Positions 15,231-24,408 of a stretch of DNA of 64,000 bases are shown one piece after another. Each line of letters opens with the position of its first letter. Position 1 is the stretch's first letter. The DNA comes from Geminicoccaceae bacterium (GTDB taxonomy: Bacteria > Pseudomonadota > Alphaproteobacteria > Geminicoccales > Geminicoccaceae), in NCBI GenBank assembly GCA_028285265.1, contig JANQPX010000049.1, positions 168,811 through 232,810 of the forward strand, read 5' to 3'. The translations under genes and the position numbers were made by a program. The notes below the pieces were generated by a model, which did not search any database, was not told the DNA's origin, and was given only the letters and a program-made list of their open reading frames with translations.

Positions 15231-17575
15231 GCGTGCCCTCTGAACACGCGGACGGACTTGCTGACGGCATCGAGCTCCGGATCTCAGGGACGGTTCAGGG
15301 GGTCGGTTTTAGGCCGCTGGTCAGCAGGCTGGCCCAGGATATCGCTCTTGCCGGTGACGTAAAAAACACCTCCGAAGGCGTCTTGATCCGTCTGTTTGGA
15401 CCATCTGAGAAGATGGATCGTTTCATTCGGAGACTTAAAGAGGAACCGCCGGGTCTAGCAAGGATCGAGACTGTCGAGCAGCGTCACATCGTTGACCGTG
15501 CGCCATCTGGCTTTCGCATCCTCGAAAGCACGAAGAGCCATCCTGAGACAGCGATTGCAGCGGATGCAGCGGTCTGTAAGGATTGCGTCCGTGAGTTGTT
15601 TGATCCGGCGGACCGCCGCTTTCGATATCCGTTCTTGAACTGCACCCAATGCGGGCCGCGCTATTCGATTCAGCAGGCCGTTCCCTATGACCGCGCATCG
15701 ACGACGATGGGCGGTTTTCCGATGTGCGATGACTGTTTGGCGGAGTACAGAAATCCCGCCGATCGTCGCTTCCATGCCGAGGCCACAGCCTGCCCCCAAT
15801 GTGGACCGCAACTTTGGTTGGAGCGTGTCAATCATCCGGCCATCCATTATCGAGGCGACGAGGCGCTTCAAACCGCTCGCCATCTCTTGCTGCAAAACAA
15901 GATCGTCGCGATTAAGGGACTCGGGGGTTTTCATCTCGCCTGCCGTACTAATGACGATGCGGTCGCCCGATTAAGAGAAAGAAAACGAAGGCCAAGAAAG
16001 CCGTTAGCGCTGATGGTGCGAGACAGCGAGGCGGCGGCGGCGATCGTCGAACTGACGGGCGCCTCGATAAAGGTGCTCGAAAGCGTCGAGGCTCCAATCG
16101 TCCTCGCACGCCTTAAACCCAACACACGCCTGTCTTCGGCGATCGCACCCGGTCTCGATCAGGTCGGCGTGATGCTGCCCTATACGCCCTTGCATGCCTT
16201 GCTCTTTGAGCATCTCGACGAGCCCTTAGTGATGACGAGTGGCAATGCTCGTGGTGATCCGCAGATCGTCGACAATGACCAAGCGCGTCGCGATCTTGGC
16301 GCCATTGCCGATGCATTCTTGATGCACGATCGACCGATTGCCAGTCGCATTGACGATAGCCTTGTGCAGATGGTCGGCGACCAGATCCAAACCCTTCGGC
16401 GTGCCCGTGGTTATGCGTCAAGACCGTTGCGGCTGCCAGCGGGCTTTCCTGTTGATCATCCGGACGTTCTGGCCATGGGGGGCGACATCAAAAACGCCAT
16501 CGCTGTCGCTCAGCGTGGATCGGTGACACTCTCGCCTTACGTCGGCGATCTCGAGCAAGCCAAGACCTTCGAGGACCTCAAGCGCTTGATCGAGGTCACC
16601 TTGGGCCGGCTTGATAGCAAGCCTGATATCGTCGCCATGGACAACCATCCGTCCTACCGTTCGAGCGAATGGGGACAGCAGCAGGCAACGACGCTAGGGG
16701 CAGCGCTGATCGCTATTCAGCATCACCACGCCCATGCGGCGGCCTGCATGGTCGAGCATGATGTGCCATTGGACCATCCGCCCATCGCTGCCATCGTTCT
16801 GGACGGGCTCGGCATGGGCGAAGAGGGCGCTCTTTGGGGCGGTGAGATTCTGCTTTCGGACTATCGCTCTTTTAGGCGCATCGCTTGCCTTAAGGCGGCA
16901 CCATTGCTCGGCGGCGACCAAGCAGCGCGTGAACCTTGGCGCAACTTGATGGCACAACTTCTTGTCGCTTTCGGCCCGTCTGAGCGCTGGCCTTCATCCC
17001 TGGGAAGTCTGTTAACGTCCAGGCCCGTGGATCTTTTGGCGGATGCTTGGCGTGTTGGGCTGAATGCGCCTGACTGCACGTCGGCGGGACGCCTCTTTGA
17101 TGCCGTTGCCGCCTCGTTAAATCTCGTCCCGGAGCGACAGGATTATGAGGGCGAAGCGGCTATGCGTCTTCAAGCGCTTGCAACCGACTGGCTGAGTGAG
17201 AACGAGCAGCCTGACGGCTACCCCGTTGCCATGACCCGGGACGGCGACGGGCCCATCTGCATCGATCCGACATACCTCTGGCAGGCACTTGCTGACGACC
17301 TCTCCGTTGCTGCACCCGCTGGCTATATCGCTGTTCGCTTTCATCTTGCCTTGGCTGAGGCGTTGACGGGTGCCCTCTCGAATGACGCAATCCCCCATCG
17401 AACAACGGTCGCCCTTTCTGGTGGAGTCTGCCAGAATGTATTGTTGGCCAAACTTTTGCGGCAAAGACTTGTTGGGGCCGGCTTTAAGGTGCTGGAATCG
17501 CGAGCATTGCCGGCCAACGATGGTGGATTGGCAGTTGGTCAGGCGGCCATTGCGATAGCGCGGTCGATAGCGTGA
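15227..17575 (+). CDS. hypF: Carbamoyltransferase HypF
   Basis: A 782-residue maturation enzyme that makes the cyanide ligands of the NiFe site from carbamoyl phosphate, passing them to HypE. Domains in order: acylphosphatase (about 10-95, with GTVQGVGFRPLV), two zinc fingers (C-x2-C pairs: CKDC, CTQCGPRY, CDDC, CPQCG at about 115-200), YrdC-like domain (about 210-390), and the Kae1/O-carbamoyltransferase domain with the HHHAHAAAC motif. Full length, no breaks. It overlaps the protease gene and precedes hypC by 16 bases. Confidence 0.96.
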   Translation: MSVPSEHADGLADGIELRISGTVQGVGFRPLVSRLAQDIALAGDVKNTSEGVLIRLFGPSEKMDRFIRRLKEEPPGLARIETVEQRHIVDRAPSGFRILESTKSHPETAIAADAAVCKDCVRELFDPADRRFRYPFLNCTQCGPRYSIQQAVPYDRASTTMGGFPMCDDCLAEYRNPADRRFHAEATACPQCGPQLWLERVNHPAIHYRGDEALQTARHLLLQNKIVAIKGLGGFHLACRTNDDAVARLRERKRRPRKPLALMVRDSEAAAAIVELTGASIKVLESVEAPIVLARLKPNTRLSSAIAPGLDQVGVMLPYTPLHALLFEHLDEPLVMTSGNARGDPQIVDNDQARRDLGAIADAFLMHDRPIASRIDDSLVQMVGDQIQTLRRARGYASRPLRLPAGFPVDHPDVLAMGGDIKNAIAVAQRGSVTLSPYVGDLEQAKTFEDLKRLIEVTLGRLDSKPDIVAMDNHPSYRSSEWGQQQATTLGAALIAIQHHHAHAAACMVEHDVPLDHPPIAAIVLDGLGMGEEGALWGGEILLSDYRSFRRIACLKAAPLLGGDQAAREPWRNLMAQLLVAFGPSERWPSSLGSLLTSRPVDLLADAWRVGLNAPDCTSAGRLFDAVAASLNLVPERQDYEGEAAMRLQALATDWLSENEQPDGYPVAMTRDGDGPICIDPTYLWQALADDLSVAAPAGYIAVRFHLALAEALTGALSNDAIPHRTTVALSGGVCQNVLLAKLLRQRLVGAGFKVLESRALPANDGGLAVGQAAIAIARSIA

Positions 17576-17591
17576 ATCAGGAGCATAGCTG

Positions 17592-17885
17592 ATGTGTTTG
17601 GGCATACCCGGAAAAGTCACGCGTATTGTCGATGCTGAGCGTTATCTCGCGATCGTCGATGTCTCGGGCGTTTCTCGCGAGACCAACGTCATTTGCGTTG
17701 CTGAGGAGGGGAAACCGCTAGAGGAACTCATCGGCTCTTGGGTTTTGTTGCATGTTGGCTTCGCCATGAGCCGGATCGATGAGGAAGAGGCGAAAAAGAC
17801 ACTCGACGTGCTCGAGCAACTTGGCGACGTTCAGGACGAGTTGCAGGCTATGCGCGACAGCGCACGACCTGGAAACGGCGCATGA
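17592..17885 (+). CDS. hypC: Hydrogenase assembly chaperone HypC
   Basis: A 97-residue chaperone with the defining N-terminus MCLGIPGKV, in which Cys2 binds the Fe(CN)2CO unit with HypD and then the large subunit. The conserved GSWVLLHVGFAMSRIDEEEA segment lies near residues 52-72. AGGAG precedes the ATG. The stop codon overlaps the hypD start as ATGA. A slightly long polar C-terminal tail is the only deviation from the family. Confidence 0.95.
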   Translation: MCLGIPGKVTRIVDAERYLAIVDVSGVSRETNVICVAEEGKPLEELIGSWVLLHVGFAMSRIDEEEAKKTLDVLEQLGDVQDELQAMRDSARPGNGA

Positions 17886-19027
17886 AGTTCGCAACAGAAT
17901 TTCGGGATCCCGCAAAAGCGAAAAAGGTGCTCGCGGCGATCGAGCGCACGCTTCGTGGCATCGAGCTGCCAGAGAACCGTCCGTTGCACATCATGGAAGT
18001 TTGCGGCGGACACACTCATTCGGTCTTTCGTTATGGCCTGCATGAGTTGGTGCCTGACGCCATCGAGTTCGTCCACGGGCCGGGATGTCCGGTCTGCGTT
18101 CTGCCTATGGGCCGTGTCGATGACTGTATTGCGATCGCTGAGCGCAAGGACGTTATCTTCACAACCTTTGGCGACGCCATGCGTGTGCCTGGGTCGAAAA
18201 AGAGCCTGATGCAGGCCAAGGCTGAAGGCGCCGATATTCGTATGGTCTATTCGCCCCTCGACGCGCTCGACTTGGCCCGTCACTATCCCGATCGCGAAAT
18301 CGTCTTCTTCGGCCTTGGATTTGAGACGACGATGCCGTCGACGGCGCTCACCATCCTCGAAGCGGAAAGAGACGACGTTCAAAATTTCTCGATGATCTGC
18401 CAACACATCACGATCATCCCGACGCTGAAAGCTCTGCTTGACGATCCCGATACCGAGATCGATGGATTTATAGGGCCAGGCCATGTCAGCATGGTTATTG
18501 GTATCGACGGCTACCGCTTCATCGCCGAGACGCACAAGAAGCCTCTTGTGGTCGCTGGCTTCGAACCATTGGATATCTTGCAATCGCTCTGGATGGTGCT
18601 TGTACAGCTCGAAGAAAGACGTGCTGCTGTCGAGAACCAATATGCCAGGGTTGTGCCGCATGCAGGGAACCCGGCGGCGCTCGCAGCGATCGATCGGGTG
18701 TTCGCGCCTCGTGACCAGATGGAATGGCGTGGGCTAGGCATGATTCCACAATCGGGCGCTTGTATTCGCAAGGCCTATGCCAAGTTTGATGCGGAGAAGA
18801 AATTCGGTCTCGTTCCCGCCAATGTCCCGGATCCGGAGATCTGCCGCTGCGGTGAGGTGGTCAAGGGGCAGATGAAACCAGCCCAATGTCCGGCCTTTGG
18901 GAAGGCTTGCACGCCCGACGTGCCACTTGGCGCCTTGATGGTGTCGTCAGAAGGCGCCTGCGCCGCTCATTACCGCTATGCCAGGCAAGGATTGCCGGAA
19001 CAATCGAATGCTGCCTTGGACGCTTGA
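17882..19027 (+). CDS. hypD: Hydrogenase maturation protein HypD
   Basis: A 381-residue [4Fe-4S] scaffold protein on which the Fe(CN)2CO group is assembled with HypC and HypE. Visible motifs are MEVCGGHTHSVFRYGL (about residues 38-53), HGPGCPVCVLP (about 65-76), the GFETTMPSTA segment and the C-terminal cysteine cluster region (EICRCGEVVKG, then QCPAFGKACTP). Length is normal. It overlaps hypC by four bases and is followed by hypE with no gap, as expected for a co-translated maturation set. Confidence 0.96.
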   Translation: MKFATEFRDPAKAKKVLAAIERTLRGIELPENRPLHIMEVCGGHTHSVFRYGLHELVPDAIEFVHGPGCPVCVLPMGRVDDCIAIAERKDVIFTTFGDAMRVPGSKKSLMQAKAEGADIRMVYSPLDALDLARHYPDREIVFFGLGFETTMPSTALTILEAERDDVQNFSMICQHITIIPTLKALLDDPDTEIDGFIGPGHVSMVIGIDGYRFIAETHKKPLVVAGFEPLDILQSLWMVLVQLEERRAAVENQYARVVPHAGNPAALAAIDRVFAPRDQMEWRGLGMIPQSGACIRKAYAKFDAEKKFGLVPANVPDPEICRCGEVVKGQMKPAQCPAFGKACTPDVPLGALMVSSEGACAAHYRYARQGLPEQSNAALDA

Positions 19028-20059
19028 ATGAGTGATGACCGACCGCGCGTGACGATGGCCCATGGTGCTGGAGGTCGCGCGATGCGCGCGTTGATCGACG
19101 ACATCTTTCTCGATGCCTTCTCCGGTGGTGCGATCCTCCATGCAGAGGATCAGGCACTGCTCGATATTGATCCGCTTCGTCAAGCCGGAGATCGTCTGGC
19201 CTTCACCACTGATTCTTTTGTGGTCGATCCACTCTTCTTTCCAGGCGGCGATCTCGGAAAGCTGGCGGTCATCGGCACGGTCAACGACCTTGCCGTTGGA
19301 GGGGCGATACCCCTCGCTTTGAGTTGTGCTGTCATTTTGGAAGAAGGGTTTCCGATCCCCGAGCTCCAAAGGATCGTGGAGAGTATGCGGCAGGCGGCGG
19401 ATGACGCTGGCGTCAAAATTGTCACCGGCGATACCAAAGTTGTACAGCGCGGTGCTGCGGACAAAATCTTTGTGAACACCGCTGGGATCGGTGTGATCCC
19501 CGAGGGGCGTGACCTCGCCGCCACGACGATTGTTGAAGGTGACGTCATCCTGGTTAACAGCAGTATGGGCGAGCACGGTGCGACGATCATGGCTGCCCGA
19601 GGTGATCTTGGATTGGAAACGCAGCTACAAACGGATTGCCGGCCGCTACACTCTTTGGTGGACGCTTTGCTCAGGGTTGCACCAAGTACCCGAGCCATTC
19701 GAGATGCCACTCGAGGCGGAGTCGCTACGGTTCTGAACGAATTTGCTCAGGCTGCCGACCTGGCTTGCTACATTGACGAGGCTCGCTTGCCCCTGAAGGA
19801 TGAGGTTCGTGGCCTTTCCGAAATTCTCGGATTGGATCCCTTATACCTCGCGAATGAAGGGCTCTTTGTGGCTGTCCTGCCGGCTTCAGAAAGTGACGCA
19901 GCCCTTGCTGCGTTGCGCCAAGAGCCTGGCGGCGCGGATGCCTGCATCATTGGTGAACTGCGGCACGAACCAAAAGGCAAGCTGGTGATGACGTCATTGT
20001 TCGGCGGTGATCGCCTTGTTGACATGATGAGTGGCGACCAGCTGCCGCGAATCTGTTGA
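19028..20059 (+). CDS. hypE: Carbamoyl dehydratase HypE
   Basis: A 343-residue PurM/SelD-like ATPase that dehydrates the thiocarbamate made by HypF to a thiocyanate on its own C-terminal cysteine. The C-terminus is PRIC, the required terminal Cys. N-terminal MAHGAGGRAMRALI and DSFVVDPLFFPGGDLGKLAV are family signatures. It ends the hydrogenase locus: no hypA or hypB lies beyond it before the direction changes. Confidence 0.96.
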   Translation: MSDDRPRVTMAHGAGGRAMRALIDDIFLDAFSGGAILHAEDQALLDIDPLRQAGDRLAFTTDSFVVDPLFFPGGDLGKLAVIGTVNDLAVGGAIPLALSCAVILEEGFPIPELQRIVESMRQAADDAGVKIVTGDTKVVQRGAADKIFVNTAGIGVIPEGRDLAATTIVEGDVILVNSSMGEHGATIMAARGDLGLETQLQTDCRPLHSLVDALLRVAPSTRAIRDATRGGVATVLNEFAQAADLACYIDEARLPLKDEVRGLSEILGLDPLYLANEGLFVAVLPASESDAALAALRQEPGGADACIIGELRHEPKGKLVMTSLFGGDRLVDMMSGDQLPRIC

Positions 20060-20365
20060 GAGGTTGTGTTGTTTCATTGTTGCTTCATCGCTCCAATGCC
20101 ACGAGTTGGTGCTCATTGACGAACTCTGGGGGCGTTACGTCATAGAGCAATTTTCATTTACGTAGATCCATAGCCACAGTTTCGGAGTAAGCCGTGCAAC
20201 TCGTCGTCACATCGTTCAAGGGCGATCTTGAACACCTATCATTGCCTTATCAAGAATTGACTGGTTTCAACACAAGCCTTTGGCACATTGTCGGTTGAGC
20301 CTGGCCAGCACGATCCTGATGAAAGTCGCCGATATTGCAACAGGCTTCATATGAAATTCGGCTCA
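20060..20365. other. Intergenic stretch between hypE and a converging hydrolase gene
   Basis: About 300 bases between the converging hypE and lipoprotein-hydrolase genes. Base composition drops toward the AT-richer hydrolase gene. I see no open frame with a plausible start, no tRNA and no clear intrinsic terminator. Confidence 0.5.
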
Positions 20366-21559
20366 TCATTCATTGCTTCCTATCACCATTGTTGTAATGC
20401 GTTCCAAGTGTTCAAAGTATGGATTCCAAGTTAAACGTGCATGTATTTTGCCATTTTCGACATAATCAAAGCTTGAATACCAACGGTTCTCGTCTGTCGG
20501 ACATTGGATTTCCTCTTCCTCACTTTGCCCGTTATCGCAAATTAATTGAATTCCGTCTTTGCCATAGTAGTGATTTTCCGGAGCGAACAAGAGCCCCATG
20601 TGAGAAAAGTTACTGATTCTATACTCCGGTAACGATGTGGGTAGATTGATTATTCGAGGATCGACAACCTTATCCCCTCCATACCAAATCAACCTGCTAC
20701 TCGGATGGATAAACCTGGTGCGAAATATTTCCACGATCGCCTTGGAATTGACCACGCTGTCGCTCTCGCTAATTGCTATCAATACCGGCCTATTGTAGGC
20801 CTTCTCGGAAATTAACTTATTCACTTCACTTACAGATCTAGAGAACAGCGCTGCCCCGTTCGTTGTCAAAGTTGCATAGCGGGTATAATTCATCTCATGA
20901 GGATCGAAGTCGACCCAATCGATAAAATAATTGGCAAAGCGAGACATCACATGCAGAAAATCTCTAGGGACAATTGCAGGTGAAAATAATAGCAAGCCCT
21001 TTATATCGTCATGCTGAGCTGCATAGGAGGTAACGAGATTACCGCCAGTAGAAAATCCACCCAGCCATACTTCGTCAACTGCGTTGCTTAGCAACCCCAC
21101 ATGGTGCTCAACGATACCCTGCCAATCCTCGAACTCCGGCAAGGTTAAGTCGGCTGGTCGTGAACCGTGTCCTGGGAGTAAGATCGTCCTGACGATAAAA
21201 CCCTCTTTGACTAATGTTTTTGCCAAATCCCTAAATATGAATGGCGAATCCCCTAAGCCGTGAACAAGTAAGACCCCCTTGCTTGGCGAGCTCAGCTCTT
21301 CTGGGTAGATTTCAAACGGGGTGTTGGCTTCAATTTCAACTTGTGTGTTATCTGTTAAAAAGACGCGATTGGCTTCTAGCCATATCTTGGTTTCCCTAAT
21401 GTAACCCTCAAAACTCTCCTGTTGATAGTCCGGTAGTGAATGGGAAGGTTGGAAAAGGGCTTCGTCAGGTGCACGGGAACACCCAACAGGTAAGAAGGAC
21501 AATGCGGCAACCATTACGACAACAATGATGGCTATCTTCGAGAAATTGCTTCTTTTCAT
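20366..21559 (-). CDS. Lipoprotein alpha/beta hydrolase
   Basis: A 397-residue predicted lipoprotein. The signal peptide ends with the lipobox LPVGC (Cys about 27), so it would be lipid-anchored in the cell envelope. The hydrolase fold shows VLLVHGLGDSPF (oxyanion loop, about residues 95-107) and the nucleophile elbow GFSTGG (about 168-173); a late His lies in SNFSHMGLLF. It looks like a carboxylesterase or lysophospholipase-type enzyme; substrate unknown. Codon and base use are clearly AT-richer than in the flanking genes, suggesting acquisition by transfer. Confidence 0.85.
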   Translation of the reverse strand: MKRSNFSKIAIIVVVMVAALSFLPVGCSRAPDEALFQPSHSLPDYQQESFEGYIRETKIWLEANRVFLTDNTQVEIEANTPFEIYPEELSSPSKGVLLVHGLGDSPFIFRDLAKTLVKEGFIVRTILLPGHGSRPADLTLPEFEDWQGIVEHHVGLLSNAVDEVWLGGFSTGGNLVTSYAAQHDDIKGLLLFSPAIVPRDFLHVMSRFANYFIDWVDFDPHEMNYTRYATLTTNGAALFSRSVSEVNKLISEKAYNRPVLIAISESDSVVNSKAIVEIFRTRFIHPSSRLIWYGGDKVVDPRIINLPTSLPEYRISNFSHMGLLFAPENHYYGKDGIQLICDNGQSEEEEIQCPTDENRWYSSFDYVENGKIHARLTWNPYFEHLERITTMVIGSNE

Positions 21560-21786
21560 CTAATTTGATCCGATGTTCCCAATTGGCTCACCAAGAGTTC
21601 CCGGTTCTCTGCGTTAGAGCCGGCAGACCAACACTGGTCCTTCATCTCGGCATTCTGTCCAAATCGTGCTTGCAGGGGCCTGCTGAGCTTGAACATTTGG
21701 TTGAGAACATCGACACCAATCCCAAGCCCGAAGACCAAAGCTGCATGAGTGTCATCAGGACGTTTTGCTCAAAACGGGCCTGTTAA

Positions 21787-21996
21787 TCATCGGGCGTACA
21801 GACCCGTCGAGAAGGCGCTGGTGCGATGGCGTGGTCCTCCTCGCAATCCAGCAATGCCTGTTACCGCGGCGCCAATAGCACCAAGTAGGGCAAGGATACC
21901 AACAATCGCCAAGCCAAGGCTCGCAAAGAAGCCGAGACCGGCTAGTGCGATGATCATACCAACGGCAGTAAACACAGTAGATTTGACGCGGTGCAT
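21787..21996 (-). CDS. Small hydrophobic membrane protein
   Basis: A 69-residue protein of two closely spaced Gly/Ala/Leu-rich membrane helices (about residues 6-52) and a short basic tail. The start at 21996 is chosen because AGAAAGGA lies just upstream on the minus strand; the longer reading from 22038 lacks a site. No family is recognised. The opposite-strand open frame here is an antisense shadow. Confidence 0.6.
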   Translation of the reverse strand: MHRVKSTVFTAVGMIIALAGLGFFASLGLAIVGILALLGAIGAAVTGIAGLRGGPRHRTSAFSTGLYAR

Positions 21997-22325
21997 GTTC
22001 GATCCTTTCTGCTTTAACGAGAGATAGGCTCGAGACATCGCATGCGCCTGACAGCTAGTTTACAATTCTGACAGGTTCGGAAACGACGCAAATACCGTTG
22101 GCCCAAAGTGTGGCTGCAGCCGAGGTTAACTGTTCGGGCTGTCTCTGCGATTAGCTATGTCGGCAGCGAGGTCGTCGCATCCAAACGTGTCGACGGCTTC
22201 TGAGTCCTGCGTCTAAACAGATAAATGCGACAGTTTCGTCTCCGCCCTGCTTCATTCAGCAGCCATGTTGACGATCTCTAAAGATCACGTTATGCAGCTT
22301 GTTGCAATGTTTTGCAGGATCTTGC
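21997..22325. other. Intergenic region between divergent genes
   Basis: About 330 bases between the small membrane protein gene (minus strand) and the DeoR-type regulator gene (plus strand). It must hold both promoters. Short repeated TTGCA-type words occur near 22298-22330 (for instance around 22299 and 22322), which may be regulator contacts, but no convincing dyad is seen. Confidence 0.35.
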
Positions 22326-23084
22326 ATGATGTTGAATGTGCCAGACACAAGACAATCGGAACTCGCCGCGCGTTTGAGCAATGGCCAACAGATCGTGGCC
22401 GCAGACGCAGCAAAGGAGTACGGGGTTTCGGTTGATACAATCCGTCGTGACATCCTCGCGTTAGAGGCCGACGGCAAGGCACAGCGCGTTCGCGGAGGCG
22501 CTGTGCCAATGGCGCCCCCCGCAGCCCCGCTGCACATACGCCTGACGGAAGGAGCGCCGCTTCGCCAAAGCCTGATCAAAGCGGCAGTCGAGGAAGTCGG
22601 AGACGCTCAGACGCTCCTGGTTGATGGGGGACGGACGACGCTATGCGTTGTTGAAAACCTATCGGCGCAAGAGGGGCGTTTGGTAATCACGCCGTCGCCG
22701 TGGGTTGCGATTACATGTCAGAGCAAAGGCATCGCCGTTTTCTTGTTGGGTGGGATGCTGCGTCCTCAGGGCGGGATTGCGACCGGCGAAGTCGCTCTGA
22801 ATCGTGTTGCAGGGGTCTCAGCTGATATCGCGATCCTGGGGGCTTGTGGTCTCGACAAGCGCTTCGGGTTGAGTTCTGACGACCATGATGAAGCACAAAT
22901 GAAGCAAGCCATGCATGAAGCGGCAAAACGCACAATCGTTGTGACAGAAGGATCGAAAGTCGGGCGGCGAGCGCGGCATCGCACGCTTGCACTGGCGGAG
23001 ATTGACGCAGTGATCTCCGATGCAACCGCTGAGGCGATGAGTGCTCTGAAGGCGACTTCGACAAAATTGGTTATAGAGCCATGA
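22326..23084 (+). CDS. DeoR/GlpR-family transcriptional regulator
   Basis: A 252-residue repressor with an N-terminal HTH (about residues 8-55; IVAADAAKEYGVSVDTIRRD is the recognition region) and the C-terminal sugar-phosphate-sensor domain (LLVDGGRTTLCVVENL, GGMLRPQGGIATGEVAL, ILGACGLDKRFGLSS). Such proteins respond to phosphorylated sugars. The ATG ATG at 22326/22329 after an AGGAT is preferred to an upstream start at 22299. It overlaps the MFS gene by four bases, so the two form an operon and the regulator probably controls that transporter. Confidence 0.9.
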   Translation: MMLNVPDTRQSELAARLSNGQQIVAADAAKEYGVSVDTIRRDILALEADGKAQRVRGGAVPMAPPAAPLHIRLTEGAPLRQSLIKAAVEEVGDAQTLLVDGGRTTLCVVENLSAQEGRLVITPSPWVAITCQSKGIAVFLLGGMLRPQGGIATGEVALNRVAGVSADIAILGACGLDKRFGLSSDDHDEAQMKQAMHEAAKRTIVVTEGSKVGRRARHRTLALAEIDAVISDATAEAMSALKATSTKLVIEP

Positions 23085-24256
23085 CAACGCTCCAAGATAG
23101 CATCCCGGGGCGCCCTTCAACGGCTCCGGACTACATGGTGACAGCGTCGGCGCGCCTAGCCACGCGGCTTTCCTTCTTTGCGGCAGGATTCTCAATGGCT
23201 TGTTGCGCCCCACTTTTTCCCTTCCTCAAGGAGAATGTCGGGGCCGACAAAGCGCAGTTTGGTGTTTTACTGTTGTGCCTTGGGCTCGGTTCAATCATCG
23301 CGATGCCTGCGACTGGCGTGATGGCGGCCCGTCGCGGCGCACGGCCCTTGATCTTATTGGGCGGTTTTGGCCTGGTCGCTTTGCTGCCTGTCTTGGCGCT
23401 TACGGAGTCGCCTTGGGCGCTCGGTGCAGGTCTTTTTGTTTTTGGTGCGTCGCTGGGGACGATTGATGTGGCCATGAACGTTCATGGCGCGGAAGTTGAG
23501 GGCATGGAAAAACGGCCGTTGATGTCGAACTTCCACGCGCACTGGAGCATTGGAGGCTTTTTCGGAGCTGGGCTCATCACTGTGCTTTTGTCCCTTTCAG
23601 TCCCTGTTGCCATTTGCGCCGCGCTTGGCGCTGTAACCGCGCTCATCGCCATGTTGGCTGCCCGACCCAGATTCCTTAGCGTCGCTGGGAGGGAGCCCGA
23701 ACCATTTGCCATTCCGCGCGACATCGTTCTTCTGCTGGCGGTTCTCGCGGCCATAACGTTTCTTGTCGAAGGAGCCGTGCTGGATTGGGGTGCGCTTCTC
23801 ATCATTGATAGACAACTCGCATTGGCCGAAAACGCTGGTGTCGGCTTCATTTTGTTTTCAGTTGCCATGCTGATCGCCCGCCTCACGGGTGATCGCCTTG
23901 TCGCGAGCATCGGCGGTTTCGCGATACTCGTCCTGGGAGGATTGACGACCATGGTCGGGATCGCTGTTGTGCTCGTCGTTCCTGTCGTGTCGGTCGCGCT
24001 CCTCGGTTTTGTCCTGATCGGGCTTGGCGCGGCGAACCTCGTTCCAGTCCTGTTCAGCGCGGCGGGCCGTCAGACGGTCATGCCACCCGGCATCGCCATT
24101 GCTGCGGTGACAACAACCGGCTACGCGGGAATACTCTTGGGACCAGCCATCATCGGCTTTGTATCCGATGCTACTTCGCTGGTAACCGCGTTCTGGCTGC
24201 TCGGTTTTCTTATTCTTGCTGTACCTCTATCGGCTTGGTGGGTCGCTCGCGCGTAA
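23081..24256 (+). CDS. MFS transporter (YbjJ-like)
   Basis: A 391-residue, twelve-helix major facilitator protein. The signature loop between helices 2 and 3 is present as GVMAARRGARPLIL (about residues 78-92), and HAHWSIGGFFGAG marks the start of helix 5, typical of the YbjJ/fucose-permease-like branch. Coupled by ATGA to the DeoR regulator upstream, it may import or export a sugar-related compound sensed by that regulator. Substrate unknown. Confidence 0.88.
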   Translation: MTTLQDSIPGRPSTAPDYMVTASARLATRLSFFAAGFSMACCAPLFPFLKENVGADKAQFGVLLLCLGLGSIIAMPATGVMAARRGARPLILLGGFGLVALLPVLALTESPWALGAGLFVFGASLGTIDVAMNVHGAEVEGMEKRPLMSNFHAHWSIGGFFGAGLITVLLSLSVPVAICAALGAVTALIAMLAARPRFLSVAGREPEPFAIPRDIVLLLAVLAAITFLVEGAVLDWGALLIIDRQLALAENAGVGFILFSVAMLIARLTGDRLVASIGGFAILVLGGLTTMVGIAVVLVVPVVSVALLGFVLIGLGAANLVPVLFSAAGRQTVMPPGIAIAAVTTTGYAGILLGPAIIGFVSDATSLVTAFWLLGFLILAVPLSAWWVARA

Positions 24257-24408
24257 CAGCCCGGCTGCATTTTGCTAGCCCACCAAAGATCGCTCTTGAG
24301 TTATGTGACTGATAGCGGTTCGAAACGTCCCTTTTTCGGCGATGTCAGAAACGTATGAACCTTGGCGACTCCAAACAAAGGTGACGGTCGGCTGAGGGCT
24401 CATCGAAG

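Noticed and set aside
21556..21786. Two opposite short frames between the hydrolase and small membrane protein genes
   Set aside because: Mutually antisense, no ribosome site, no protein character.
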